From contig NZ_JABGCG010000002.1 of NCBI RefSeq assembly GCF_019799925.1, positions 372,001 to 436,000 of the forward strand: 64,000 nucleotides of DNA. Direction: 5' to 3'. This document shows, in pieces, positions 1-6,888 of this stretch. Both the position numbers and the translations under genes were made by a program. This stretch comes from Blastococcus sp. CPCC 205250. Its GTDB lineage: Bacteria; Actinomycetota; Actinomycetes; Mycobacteriales; Geodermatophilaceae. Below the pieces are notes generated by a model. The model made no database searches. It had not been told where the DNA came from and worked only from the letters and a program-made list of their open reading frames with translations. Position 1 is the first letter of the stretch; every line of letters starts with the position of its first letter.

Positions 1-399
1 CTGGCGCTGGTCGCCGATCCGCCGGCGCCGCGGGCGGGCAGCGACGCCGCGGCGGCCCGGTGGGCTCCGGTGGCGGAGGTGTCGCCGGGGCTGGCCTTCG
101 ACCACGACCGGGTGCTGCGCGACGGCGTGGCCCGCGCCCGGGCGAAGCTGGAGTACACCGCGCTCGCGGCGTCCTTCTGCGGCACGGCGTTCACCGTCGC
201 CGAGCTGCGCCGGGTGTACGAGGCCGTGTGGGGGCGGCCGCTGGACCCCCGCAACTTCCACCGCAAGGTGACCAGCGCGCCCGGCTTCCTGGAGGCGACG
301 GGGGAGACGACGACGCGGGACGGCGGGCGGCCGGCGCAGCTCTACCGCCGGGGGACGGCGGCCGCGCTGCACCCGCCCCTGCTGCGCGCGGAGAACTGA
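1..399 (+). CDS. NUDIX hydrolase / NrtR-type regulator, C-terminal part
   Basis: The gene is cut by the left edge of the window; the last 132 residues are visible. They contain a segment of the type LEYTALAASFC followed by FTVAELRRVYEAVWG and a Phe-His-Arg-Lys stretch. This is the typical C-terminal winged-helix part of NUDIX proteins related to NrtR, which regulate NAD metabolism or act as ADP-ribose hydrolases. The NUDIX box lies upstream of the window, so catalytic competence cannot be judged. It ends with TGA at 397-399, converging on the MerR gene. The family call is by recognition; the substrate is unknown. Confidence 0.7.
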   Translation: MALVADPPAPRAGSDAAAARWAPVAEVSPGLAFDHDRVLRDGVARARAKLEYTALAASFCGTAFTVAELRRVYEAVWGRPLDPRNFHRKVTSAPGFLEATGETTTRDGGRPAQLYRRGTAAALHPPLLRAEN

Positions 400-420
400 C
401 CTCGCCGGCCGCGGAGGCGG

Positions 421-1170
421 TCACGGCTCCACGTGGAACAGGGCGTCGAGCGCGGCGGCCGCGCGCAGCAGCGCACGCGACCGCTCGGTCAGGTGCACGT
501 CCCGGGCGGCCAGGGCGGCGCCGACCTCCTCCCACCGGCCGGCGCGGCGCAAGGAGGGCATCAGCTGCCGCAGCGCCCCGACGCCGTACCCGGCTCGGCG
601 GAGCTGGTGCACGATCCGGGCATCCCGGACGTCACTGGGCGCGTACGTGCGTCGCGCGGCCGGCGACGTCCGCGGCGGCACCACGAGGCCCTCGGCGTCC
701 CAGTGCCGCAGTGTGGAGGGCCGGATGCCCAGCGCGTCGGCCAGCTCCGAGATCGTCAGGGAGTCCGACGGCCGGGGGTCGTCGACCGGCTCGGCGGTGA
801 TCGCCGCGGCCGCCTGCCGTGCCAGCCCGAGATCGCGCCGTTCGATGTGCAGCCGGGCGTGCAGCTCGTCCAGCAGGGTGAGGAGCTCGGCGGTGGGTGC
901 CCGGTGGGCTGCGCGCATGAGCCGCTTGGCCTCGACGGGGCCGGCGCCCGCCGCGAACGACCGGTAGGCCAGCGCGGCCTGCAGGTGGACGCCGGTGTAC
1001 CGGCGGTGTCCGCTCGCTGTCCGTTCCGCCGGCGGCAGCACCCCGGCCCGCTCGAGGTCGCGGATCTGCTGGACCGAGTAGCCGGCGCCGCGTGCGACGT
1101 CGACCGTGCGAAGTGCCGACTGGAGACCCGTCACCGCGGATCCCCAGGTCGTGCGCTCCCAGGCCTCCAC
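421..1170 (-). CDS. MerR family transcriptional regulator with two HTH domains
   Basis: A 249-residue protein with two MerR-type winged helices. The first, near residues 20-70, contains the pattern SVQQIRDLERAGVLPP followed by HRRY. The second, near residues 136-200, contains LTISELADALGIRPSTLRHW, then RRTY. Tandem MerR domains are known in actinobacterial regulators; the ligand cannot be predicted. The start given is a GTG at 1170; an in-frame GTG at 1134 is also possible and would still keep both domains. It is divergent from the DUF6194 gene with only 26 bp between the start codons, so the two probably share an operator. Confidence 0.8.
   Translation of the reverse strand: MEAWERTTWGSAVTGLQSALRTVDVARGAGYSVQQIRDLERAGVLPPAERTASGHRRYTGVHLQAALAYRSFAAGAGPVEAKRLMRAAHRAPTAELLTLLDELHARLHIERRDLGLARQAAAAITAEPVDDPRPSDSLTISELADALGIRPSTLRHWDAEGLVVPPRTSPAARRTYAPSDVRDARIVHQLRRAGYGVGALRQLMPSLRRAGRWEEVGAALAARDVHLTERSRALLRAAAALDALFHVEP
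426..439. promoter_or_regulatory. parS-like site (one mismatch)
   Basis: GCTCCACGTGGAAC differs at one position from the perfect sites found elsewhere in the window (GTTCCACGTGGAAC). It lies inside the last codons of the MerR gene. It may be a weak ParB site or chance. Confidence 0.4.
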
Positions 1171-1196
1171 AAGCGCATGAGGGTGACGCTAGAGGC

Positions 1197-1670
1197 ATGG
1201 ACATCGACGAGGTGCGGGCATACGTCGAGGGACTGGGCGGCGTGCTGACGCTGGAACCCCGGCCCGCTGACGGCTCACCGGAGATCAGCTGGGGCGACCT
1301 GTTCTTCTACTACGCGCCGGACGGCGTGCTCCCGCGGTCGCAGCCCTTCGCGACCGTCGTGACCAAGGACCACCCCGGTGAGCCGAGTTCGGCCCTCGAC
1401 CGGCCGGGGGCGTTCCGGGTGAACGTCGCCGCGGGATCCGCGGAGTTCCGGCGGTGGACCGGCGGCGGGCCGCGGGACGCCGTCGAGGAGGACGTCGACG
1501 TCCGCGCCACCGACGTGGTGATGGCCCACCCGGTCTACGCGGGCCTGGGCTGGCTGGCCGTCGTCGATCCCGGTCCGCGGACGCGGGAGGCCCTCCTCGG
1601 CCTGCTCCGGTCCGCGCACGACGCCGCTGCCGCGCGGTTCCGGCGACGGGTGGACCCCGGCGGCCGCTGA
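1197..1670 (+). CDS. DUF6194 family protein
   Basis: A 157-residue soluble protein beginning MDIDEVRAYVEGLGG and carrying the WGDLFFYYAPDG and ATVVTKDHPGEPSS segments that I associate with DUF6194, a family of unknown function in actinobacteria. No catalytic motif is evident. The ATG at 1197 was chosen over upstream in-frame codons because the family normally starts with this MDID motif. A GACGCT hexamer ends 6 nt before the ATG and could be a weak -10 for leaderless transcription. The divergent MerR gene is a candidate regulator. Confidence 0.75.
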   Translation: MDIDEVRAYVEGLGGVLTLEPRPADGSPEISWGDLFFYYAPDGVLPRSQPFATVVTKDHPGEPSSALDRPGAFRVNVAAGSAEFRRWTGGGPRDAVEEDVDVRATDVVMAHPVYAGLGWLAVVDPGPRTREALLGLLRSAHDAAAARFRRRVDPGGR

Positions 1671-1724
1671 CGCGGATCGCCACCGCCGCGTCGGCGACCC
1701 GTCGCAGGCGGGCCGTCACGTGCG

Positions 1725-1767
1725 AGGGCCCGCCCAACCGCGTCGGGACGACGGCTGAGCGGGCCCT
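1725..1767. terminator. Hairpin between convergent genes
   Basis: A 9-bp perfect stem (AGGGCCCGC at 1725-1733 with GCGGGCCCT at 1759-1767) and a 25-nt loop lie between the convergent DUF6194 and dnaB genes. No T-run follows; this is usual for high-GC actinobacteria. Confidence 0.5.
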
Positions 1768-1788
1768 GGGCTCCTGGAGACGCCTCGG

Positions 1789-4437
1789 TCAGTTGGCCAT
1801 GTCCACGAAGCGGCTGTAGTGGCCCTGGAAGGCGACCGTGACGTTGGCGGTGGGGCCATTGCGGTGCTTCACCAGCATGATGTCGGCCTCGCCCGCCCGC
1901 GGGGACTCCTTCTCGTACATGTCTTCCCTGTGGATCATCATCACCATGTCGGCGTCCTGCTCGATGCTGTTGTGGACGGCGATCCCCTCGGCCACGAAGT
2001 TGTGGCCACCGAGCACCGTCGCGTCGTAGACCGCCTCGACGCCCTGGTGCTCGATCGAGACGATCTCGTCCCACAGGAGGTCGTTGACCGCCTGGATCTC
2101 CAACTCCGCGTCGTCGAGGACGGCGGCGATGCGTCCCAGTCGCTCTCGGCTCGGCGCGTGCTTCCACATCGTGCTGCCACAGAAGGCGGAGTTCATGGCC
2201 GCCGCGAAGGCACGCTGGCTCATCCCGCGCTCCTCGAGCACGTCCCGGACCCGGTCCCACACCTGCACGGGAACGGTGTCGACGTTCGTGTTGCCCGACA
2301 TCTCCCGGACGATCGTCAGCAGTCGTCCCGCCGACTCGCCCCGAGCGCCGTGGACCCCGACCTCGCCGAGGAAGCGGCGCTGGTCGTCGCAGCCGGAGAT
2401 GTCGAGGGTCCAGCCGTCCCGGTAGCCGTCCTTGCGCGTCCGCCGGACGCGGCAGGAGATGCCGAACCGGAGCAGGAGCCGGGAGACGTCGTCGACGAGC
2501 TGCCGGCTCGTCGAGGCGTAGTAGACCCGACCCCCTCGGCCGTTCTTGTTGACCGTGACCGACCCGTCGGTCGCCCACAGGTGCCGGAGGAAGAGAGCGA
2601 TCTGCTTCTTCGGCAACGAGAACACCGGCTGCGGCACGAACTTCTCGTGGCTCCGGAGGCCGAACAGTCCGAGATCGTCCAGCCACGAAGCGATCGGGTT
2701 GCGCTTGCCGTGCGTGAGCCGGAAGGGCGCCGGCAGGCGCAGTGTGGTGCACCGCGCCGCCGCGTACTCGTCCCGGACGGCGACCACACCGAAGTGCAGC
2801 GCCGCGGTCGTGACCGCGCGCAGGTTCGCCTCGTCGATGGACGCGTACCTCAGCGGCTGCCGCTTCACGAAGCTGCCGTCGCCGATGAGGTGCGCCAGCA
2901 GGACGACCTTCTCGTCCTCCCAGACCGTCATCCGGTCCGGCGCCGGCACGTGCCGCGGCACGGCGATGCGGTCCCCGGGGCCGAGCTCGCCGATCGGCCG
3001 GAAGCCGTCGTACGTGAGGAACGGGTGGTTCGCGGTCGCCCGGACCGTCTTGCCCGACGACGTCCTCACCTCGAGCACCGGCTTGCTGCCGGTGGAGAAG
3101 ACGTGGGTGAGGTGACGGCGCACGTAGCGGAGGTTGTCGTCGAGCGACCAGACCGGCACGTCGCGCGCACCGGCCGCGAACAGCTCACCCATCGTCGTCT
3201 CGGCGCCCGTGTCGGCTCGCAGGATCCGGGTGTCTCCCGGGAGGCAACCCGACTCGCGGAGGTCGGAGAGCATCGGCTTCTTGTCCTGGCGCTGCTCGGA
3301 CCCACGGTTCAGCTGCGACATCGCGATGACCGGGCACTCGATCTCCTTGGCGAGGAGCTTGAGCGCACGGGAGAACTCCGAGACCTCCTGCTGGCGGCTC
3401 TCGACGCGCTTGCCCGACGTCATGAGCTGCAGGTAGTCGATGACCACGAGCTTGAGGTCGTTGCGCTGCTTGAGCCGCCGCGCCTTGGCCCGGATCTCCA
3501 TCATCGTCATGTTGGGCGAGTCGTCGATGTAGAGCGGCGCGTCGGCCACCTCGCCCATCCGCCGGGCCAGCTTCGACCAGTCCTCGTCCGACAGCGTGCC
3601 GGCGCGCATGTGGTGCAGCGGCACCTTCGCCTCGGCCGACAGCAGACGCATGGTGATCTCGTGCTTGCTCATCTCGAGCGAGAAGATGACCGTTGCTTGA
3701 TGATTCTTAATTGCGGCAGAACGCGCAATGTCCAATCCTAGCGTCGATTTGCCCACGCCAGGCCTTGCCGCAATGACGACCATTTGTCCGGCTTGCAATC
3801 CATTGGTCAATTCATCCAGATCGCGGATTCCCGTCGGCACACCGCGGCTGACCCCGCCGCGGCTGGCGATGGCGTCGAGCTCGTCCATCGTCGGCTGGAG
3901 GACGTCCTCCAGCCGCGAGTAGTCCTCGCTCATCCGCTTCTCGGTGACGTCGTAGATCTCCTGCTGGGCGCGGTCGACGATGTCGTCGACGTCGCCCCGC
4001 CCGCCGGCGGCGCCGTAGCCCAGCTGCACCACGCGGGTGCCCGCCTCCACCAGCCGCCGCAGCACGGCCTGCTCGGCCACGATCGCCGCGTAGTAGCCGG
4101 CGTTGGCCGCGGTCGGCGTCGAGGCGATCAGCGTGTGCAGGTAGACCGCGCCGCCCATCTTCGACAGCTGGTCGGTGCGGTTGAGCTCGGCCGCGACGGT
4201 GATCGCGTCGGCGGGCTCACCGCGGCCGTAGAGGTCGAGGATGCAGTCGAAGATGATCGAGTGCGCCGGCCGGTAGAAGTCGTTCGCGTGCAGCTGCTCG
4301 ACGACGTCGGCGATCGCGTCCTTGCTCAGCAGCATCCCGCCGAGCACCGACTGCTCGGCCTGGACGTCCTGCGGGGGCTGCCGGTCGTACTCCGGCGCCG
4401 TCGCCTGCGGCCGGCTGAAGTCGTCGGCCAACGCCAC
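1789..4437 (-). CDS. dnaB: Replicative DNA helicase DnaB, intein-containing precursor
   Basis: An 882-residue precursor; removing the 426-residue intein leaves 456 residues, the normal DnaB length. DnaB is the hexameric helicase that unwinds DNA at the fork. The N-terminal primase-interacting domain covers about residues 20-130. The RecA-like domain has Walker A ARPGVGKST with Lys230, Walker B-type VVIDYLQLM near 331-339, and the DLRESG / SIEQDAD segment split by the intein. The start is ATG 4437. It lies downstream of rpsF-ssb-rpsR-rplI as in mycobacteria, but is separated by a long gap with its own regulatory signals. Codons about 201-249, over Walker A, are markedly AT-rich compared with the rest of the gene. 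Confidence 0.97.
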   Translation of the reverse strand: MALADDFSRPQATAPEYDRQPPQDVQAEQSVLGGMLLSKDAIADVVEQLHANDFYRPAHSIIFDCILDLYGRGEPADAITVAAELNRTDQLSKMGGAVYLHTLIASTPTAANAGYYAAIVAEQAVLRRLVEAGTRVVQLGYGAAGGRGDVDDIVDRAQQEIYDVTEKRMSEDYSRLEDVLQPTMDELDAIASRGGVSRGVPTGIRDLDELTNGLQAGQMVVIAARPGVGKSTLGLDIARSAAIKNHQATVIFSLEMSKHEITMRLLSAEAKVPLHHMRAGTLSDEDWSKLARRMGEVADAPLYIDDSPNMTMMEIRAKARRLKQRNDLKLVVIDYLQLMTSGKRVESRQQEVSEFSRALKLLAKEIECPVIAMSQLNRGSEQRQDKKPMLSDLRESGCLPGDTRILRADTGAETTMGELFAAGARDVPVWSLDDNLRYVRRHLTHVFSTGSKPVLEVRTSSGKTVRATANHPFLTYDGFRPIGELGPGDRIAVPRHVPAPDRMTVWEDEKVVLLAHLIGDGSFVKRQPLRYASIDEANLRAVTTAALHFGVVAVRDEYAAARCTTLRLPAPFRLTHGKRNPIASWLDDLGLFGLRSHEKFVPQPVFSLPKKQIALFLRHLWATDGSVTVNKNGRGGRVYYASTSRQLVDDVSRLLLRFGISCRVRRTRKDGYRDGWTLDISGCDDQRRFLGEVGVHGARGESAGRLLTIVREMSGNTNVDTVPVQVWDRVRDVLEERGMSQRAFAAAMNSAFCGSTMWKHAPSRERLGRIAAVLDDAELEIQAVNDLLWDEIVSIEHQGVEAVYDATVLGGHNFVAEGIAVHNSIEQDADMVMMIHREDMYEKESPRAGEADIMLVKHRNGPTANVTVAFQGHYSRFVDMAN
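1969..3246 (-). other. DnaB intein with LAGLIDADG homing endonuclease
   Basis: Residues 398-823 of the precursor. It has an N-terminal Cys (CLPGDTRI), a block B TANHPF motif, a C-terminal HNFVAEGIAVHN with penultimate His and final Asn, and a Ser at +1. All residues needed for protein splicing are therefore visible. It sits between DLRESG and SIEQDAD, the same site as the well-known Synechocystis DnaB intein. Two endonuclease motifs are present, LIGDGS (intein residues 120-125) and ATDGS (225-229), both with their acidic residue, so the endonuclease may be active. Intein residues about 327-378 resemble a helix-turn-helix insert (GMSQRAFAAAM). GC is somewhat below the neighbouring genes. Confidence 0.95.
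3689..3834 (-). other. Low-GC recoded patch over the dnaB Walker A region
   Basis: A hand count of 3691-3830 gives about 52% GC, against roughly 70% on both sides. The reading frame and protein are normal, but codons such as AAA, CAA, GAA, AAT, ATT, CTA and TTG are concentrated here. The patch is centred on the Walker A Lys codon (3748-3750). See the finding on gene conversion at the P-loop. Confidence 0.85.
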
Positions 4438-4531
4438 GTCGGTCCTCCATCCACTCTCCGGCGCAGCCCGTCACGGACCCCGGCGGGTCGCCGGGGCCGG
4501 TGGGGGAGCACCGGGACGTTCGTCACCTGTC

Positions 4532-4547
4532 TCGAACGTGTGTTCGG
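4532..4547. promoter_or_regulatory. LexA (SOS) box-like site upstream of dnaB
   Basis: TCGAAC-GTGT-GTTCGG matches the actinobacterial/Bacillus-type SOS box TCGAAC-N4-GTTCGA at all but the last base. It lies 95-110 bp upstream of the dnaB start codon, a usual operator distance. Confidence 0.55.
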
Positions 4548-4660
4548 GACGTTCCTACCGCGCGGCACCGACAGTCCTGGTCGGGCGGGCAGGCGCAGAG
4601 GACGTTAGGAACGGCGGACCGGTCCGTCCACCACCGGTGTGGGCGGCGTTCTGCACAACT

Positions 4661-4669
4661 TGTGGACAA
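4661..4669 (-). promoter_or_regulatory. Perfect DnaA box upstream of dnaB
   Basis: TGTGGACAA, the complement of the actinobacterial consensus TTGTCCACA. It lies about 225 bp upstream of dnaB and could link helicase expression to DnaA level. Confidence 0.55.
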
Positions 4670-5000
4670 GTCGGTGGATGCAGGCGTGTCGACATGTGGA
4701 GACACCGGGGGACGGCGAGCCCGTCGCCGGCTCATCTCGCGGCTGACCAGCGCAGGGACGGCCCACCGGGTGTGGACGGGAGAAATCCCGGAGAACTCGT
4801 CGTGTCGTCCCCCCGGCGTGTCGCCCCTCCGCCGCACCCGTCCCAGGGGCCTCACCACCCGCCGCCGTCCACAGATGCGTGGCCGGCGCGGCTCAGCGGC
4901 CGCCTGCTAGCGGACGGGCGGGTGGCGGGGGCCACCGGGCCCACTCGCGACGCGCGGGCCGTGCGCGGCCGCTCAGCAGGCGGGTCGGCCCCGCCAGACG

Positions 5001-5040
5001 CCACGAGGGGCGCCGGACCGGAGTCCGACGCCCCTCGTGG
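5001..5040 (-). terminator. Terminator of the rpsF-ssb-rpsR-rplI operon
   Basis: A perfect 12-bp stem (CCACGAGGGGCG at 5001-5012 with its complement at 5029-5040) and a 16-nt loop, 24 nt past the rplI stop codon on the minus strand. Confidence 0.75.
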
Positions 5041-5064
5041 GCTCCCCTTGCGGGGCTCCGTGCA

Positions 5065-5520
5065 TCAGGCAGCGACGACGTCGATCGTCAGCTGGCTGCT
5101 CACCTCGGGGTGGATCCGCACGGTGACCTGGTGCTGCCCGGTCGTCTTGATGCTGCTGGGCAGCTCGATCCGGCGGCGGTCCAGCTCGGGACCACCGGCA
5201 GCGGTCACGGCGGCGGCCACGTCGGCGGTGGTGACGCGGCCGAACAGGCGGCCGCCGTCCCCGGCACGGGCCGGGACGCGCACGGTCAGCCCGGTGAGGC
5301 GGCCGGCCACGGCCTGCGCCTCCTCGAGGCTGCGCACGTCGCGGGTGGCCCGTGCCCGGCGGAGGGACTCCACCTGCTTCTCGGCACCCCGGGTGGCGGT
5401 GATGGCCAGCCCGCGGGGCAGGAGGTAGTTGCGGCCGTAGCCGCCCTTGACCTCGACGGTGTCGCCGGAGGACCCGAGACCGGTGACCTCCTGCGTGAGG
5501 ATCAGCTTCATCGTGCTCAT
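5065..5520 (-). CDS. rplI: 50S ribosomal protein L9
   Basis: A 151-residue protein that binds 23S rRNA and reaches across the ribosome surface. The N-terminal domain shows the L9 signature [17 protein letters not shown] followed by [14 protein letters not shown] helical linker and the C-terminal domain ending in TIDVVAA follow. Start is ATG 5520; a second ATG at 5511 would give the more usual MKLI start, so three extra N-terminal residues are uncertain. It starts 2 bp after rpsR and is the last gene of the ribosomal/SSB operon, followed by a strong hairpin. Confidence 0.97.
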   Translation of the reverse strand: MSTMKLILTQEVTGLGSSGDTVEVKGGYGRNYLLPRGLAITATRGAEKQVESLRRARATRDVRSLEEAQAVAGRLTGLTVRVPARAGDGGRLFGRVTTADVAAAVTAAGGPELDRRRIELPSSIKTTGQHQVTVRIHPEVSSQLTIDVVAA

Positions 5521-5522
5521 GA

Positions 5523-5759
5523 TCAGCGCGCCGTGGAGGTGTAGGGCAGCAGCGCCATCTCACGGCTGTTCTTCACGGCCGTGGCGACGTCACGCTGGTG
5601 CTGGCTGCAGTTGCCGCTGACGCGGCGGGCACGGATCTTGCCGCGGTCGGAGATGAACTTCCGCAGCAGCGTCGTGTCCTTGTAGTCGACGTAGGTCGCC
5701 TTGTCCTTGCAGAACTGGCAGACCTTCTTCTTGACCTTGCGGATGGGGGGCTTGGGCAC
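5523..5759 (-). CDS. rpsR: 30S ribosomal protein S18
   Basis: 78 residues with the S18 core [20 protein letters not shown] and RRVSGNC. Cysteines in CQFC and GNC suggest a zinc-binding (C+) form, although only three cysteines are seen. S18 pairs with S6 on the 30S platform, and rpsF heads this same operon. The start is a GTG at 5759 preceded by a GGAGAA ribosome-binding sequence. It is separated from ssb by a 103-bp gap containing a hairpin, which may set the ratio of ssb to S18/L9 transcripts. Confidence 0.96.
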   Translation of the reverse strand: MPKPPIRKVKKKVCQFCKDKATYVDYKDTTLLRKFISDRGKIRARRVSGNCSQHQRDVATAVKNSREMALLPYTSTAR

Positions 5760-5807
5760 TGGGTTCTCCAGGTACGACGTGGTTCAGGAAGTGAGGGGAT
5801 GGAACGG

Positions 5808-5855
5808 CCCCCTCGCCGGGGCCCGCGCCGGGTGGAGCGGAGCGAGGCGAGGGGG
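5808..5855 (-). terminator. Hairpin between ssb and rpsR (attenuator candidate)
   Basis: A 10-bp perfect stem (CCCCCTCGCC at 5808-5817, GGCGAGGGGG at 5846-5855) with a 28-nt loop, beginning 8 nt after the ssb stop codon. Its promoter-proximal arm is part of the post-stop repeat described in the findings. Confidence 0.5.
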
Positions 5856-5865
5856 TCCTTCGTCA
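5846..5865 (-). repeat. Post-stop repeat, ssb copy
   Basis: The ssb stop codon runs directly into CGAAGGACCCCCTCGCC. Nearly the same sequence follows the DUF3566 gene at 56470, and related ones follow trxB, gnd and gyrB. Confidence 0.55.
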
Positions 5866-6375
5866 GAAGGGAGGCTCGTCGGAGGGGCCGGCGGGCGTCG
5901 ACCACGGGTCGCTGGCGCCGCCGCCACCGCCGCCACCGCCGCCACCGCCACCGCCACCGCCACCGCCACCGCCACCGAAGCCGCCACCGAAGCCGCCGCC
6001 ACCCTCACCGCGGGAGGCCTTGGTGACCTTCGCGGTGGCGTAGCGCAGCGAGGGGCCGATCTCGTCGACCTCCATCTCGATGACGGTGCGCTTCTCGCCC
6101 TCCTTGGTGTCGAACGAGCGCTGCTTCAGCCGCCCGCTGACGATGACCCGCGAGCCGCGGGTGAGGGACTCGGCGACGTTCTCGGCCACCTGACGCCACA
6201 CGTTGCACCGGAGGAACAGCGCCTCGCCGTCCTTCCACTCCTGCGACTGACGGTCGAAGGTGCGGGGGGTCGAGGCCACGGTGAAGTTGGCGACCGCGGC
6301 ACCGGACGGCGTGAAGCGCAGCTCCGGGTCCGACGTCAGATTGCCGATGACGGTGATGACGGTCTCGCCGGCCAT
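5863..6375 (-). CDS. ssb: Single-stranded DNA-binding protein
   Basis: 170 residues. The OB-fold begins [20 protein letters not shown] and runs to about residue 115. A long, almost pure glycine linker of about 30 residues follows, then the acidic tip ending DEPPF, the tail that recruits replication and repair proteins. SSB coats single-stranded DNA at forks and repair sites. The ATG at 6375 is 2 bp after the rpsF stop, so translation is probably coupled; longer in-frame extension upstream only overlaps rpsF. The order rpsF-ssb-rpsR-rplI is conserved in bacteria. Confidence 0.97.
   Translation of the reverse strand: MAGETVITVIGNLTSDPELRFTPSGAAVANFTVASTPRTFDRQSQEWKDGEALFLRCNVWRQVAENVAESLTRGSRVIVSGRLKQRSFDTKEGEKRTVIEMEVDEIGPSLRYATAKVTKASRGEGGGGFGGGFGGGGGGGGGGGGGGGGGGGGASDPWSTPAGPSDEPPF
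5916..6002 (-). repeat. GGTGGC-type tandem repeat coding poly-Gly in SSB
   Basis: On the plus strand an almost uninterrupted run of CCACCG / CCGCCA units, with two CCGAAG interruptions (Phe-Gly codons). It encodes the SSB linker. Such a tract can change length by slippage without shifting the frame when whole 3-bp units are gained or lost. Confidence 0.85.
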
Positions 6376-6377
6376 CG

Positions 6378-6668
6378 TCAGTGGACCTCGGGCCGCATCA
6401 GCTTGGTGCGCAGGACCGACTCGTTGAGGTTCAGCTGCCGGTCGAGCTCGGCCACGGCCGCGGGCTCGGCGTTGATGTCGATGACGGCGTAGATGCCCTC
6501 GACCTGCTTCTTGATCTCGTAGGACAGCCGACGGCGGCCCCAGATGTCGACCTTGCCGACCGTGCCACCGGAGTTGGTGACGACGGTCAGGAACCGGTCG
6601 AGGGAGGGCGCGATCGTGCGCTCCTCGAGCTCGGGGTCGAGGATGACCATCAGTTCGTAGTTGCGCAT
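6378..6668 (-). CDS. rpsF: 30S ribosomal protein S6
   Basis: 96 residues beginning [17 protein letters not shown], the standard S6 start, with the [19 protein letters not shown] strand in the middle. It binds 16S rRNA together with S18. The ATG at 6668 is preceded by a good AGGAGG ribosome-binding site about 10 nt upstream. It is the first gene of the operon; a hairpin and a candidate -10 lie upstream. Confidence 0.97.
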   Translation of the reverse strand: MRNYELMVILDPELEERTIAPSLDRFLTVVTNSGGTVGKVDIWGRRRLSYEIKKQVEGIYAVIDINAEPAAVAELDRQLNLNESVLRTKLMRPEVH

Positions 6669-6698
6669 GGAGAAACCCCACCTCCTCTGGTCTCGGCG

Positions 6699-6717
6699 GC
6701 TGCAGTGGATCTGCAGC
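6699..6717 (-). promoter_or_regulatory. Hairpin in the rpsF leader
   Basis: GCTGCAG, a TGGAT loop, and CTGCAGC form a perfect 7-bp stem about 30 nt upstream of the rpsF start codon, next to a CCGCCG stretch. S6-S18 autoregulatory leaders are known in many bacteria and carry a CCG element; whether this is one is inference. Confidence 0.35.
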
Positions 6718-6785
6718 AGGAGGGTCGTACATGCGTCACGCGTCCCGGCTCCCGTGGGAACGGGGGGCCGGACGCGCTCCGGACA

Positions 6786-6791
6786 GGCTAC
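6786..6791 (-). promoter_or_regulatory. rpsF: Candidate -10 of the rpsF operon
   Basis: Reading the minus strand, TAGCCT fits the actinobacterial TANNNT -10. It would give a leader of about 110 nt containing the hairpin. No clear -35 is seen. Confidence 0.35.
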
Positions 6792-6845
6792 CAGCGCTGG
6801 CCGGACGCCCCCCGCGTCGTCCACAGCGGTGCCCGGGACGCGCGA

Positions 6846-6877
6846 CGGCCGCCGTCCCCGGACAGGGACGGCGGCCG
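6846..6877 (-). terminator. Terminator after the secreted-protein gene
   Basis: A perfect 13-bp stem (6846-6858 with 6865-6877) and a 6-nt loop, 12 nt past the stop codon of the gene at 6889-7965. Confidence 0.75.
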
Positions 6878-6888
6878 GCGGGACGGGC

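Larger units (their letters stand above)
4438..5000. promoter_or_regulatory. Long rplI-dnaB intergenic region, dnaB control region
   Basis: No gene is supported here. The region holds a LexA-type box at 4532-4547, repeats of GGACGTTC around it (for example 4515-4522 and 4548-4555), a perfect actinobacterial DnaA box at 4661-4669 and two weaker boxes (TGTGGACGG at 4771-4779, CCGTCCACA at 4865-4873). A gap this long before dnaB suggests an independent, regulated dnaB promoter. Confidence 0.6.

Noticed and set aside
1819..3741. Long plus-strand open frame (640 codons) opposite dnaB
   Set aside because: High GC leaves antisense frames open; the product has no recognisable domain and dnaB on the other strand is certain.
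3689..3834. Low-GC patch in dnaB as an insertion sequence or small gene
   Set aside because: The DnaB reading frame and protein sequence continue without any insertion, repeats or extra residues.
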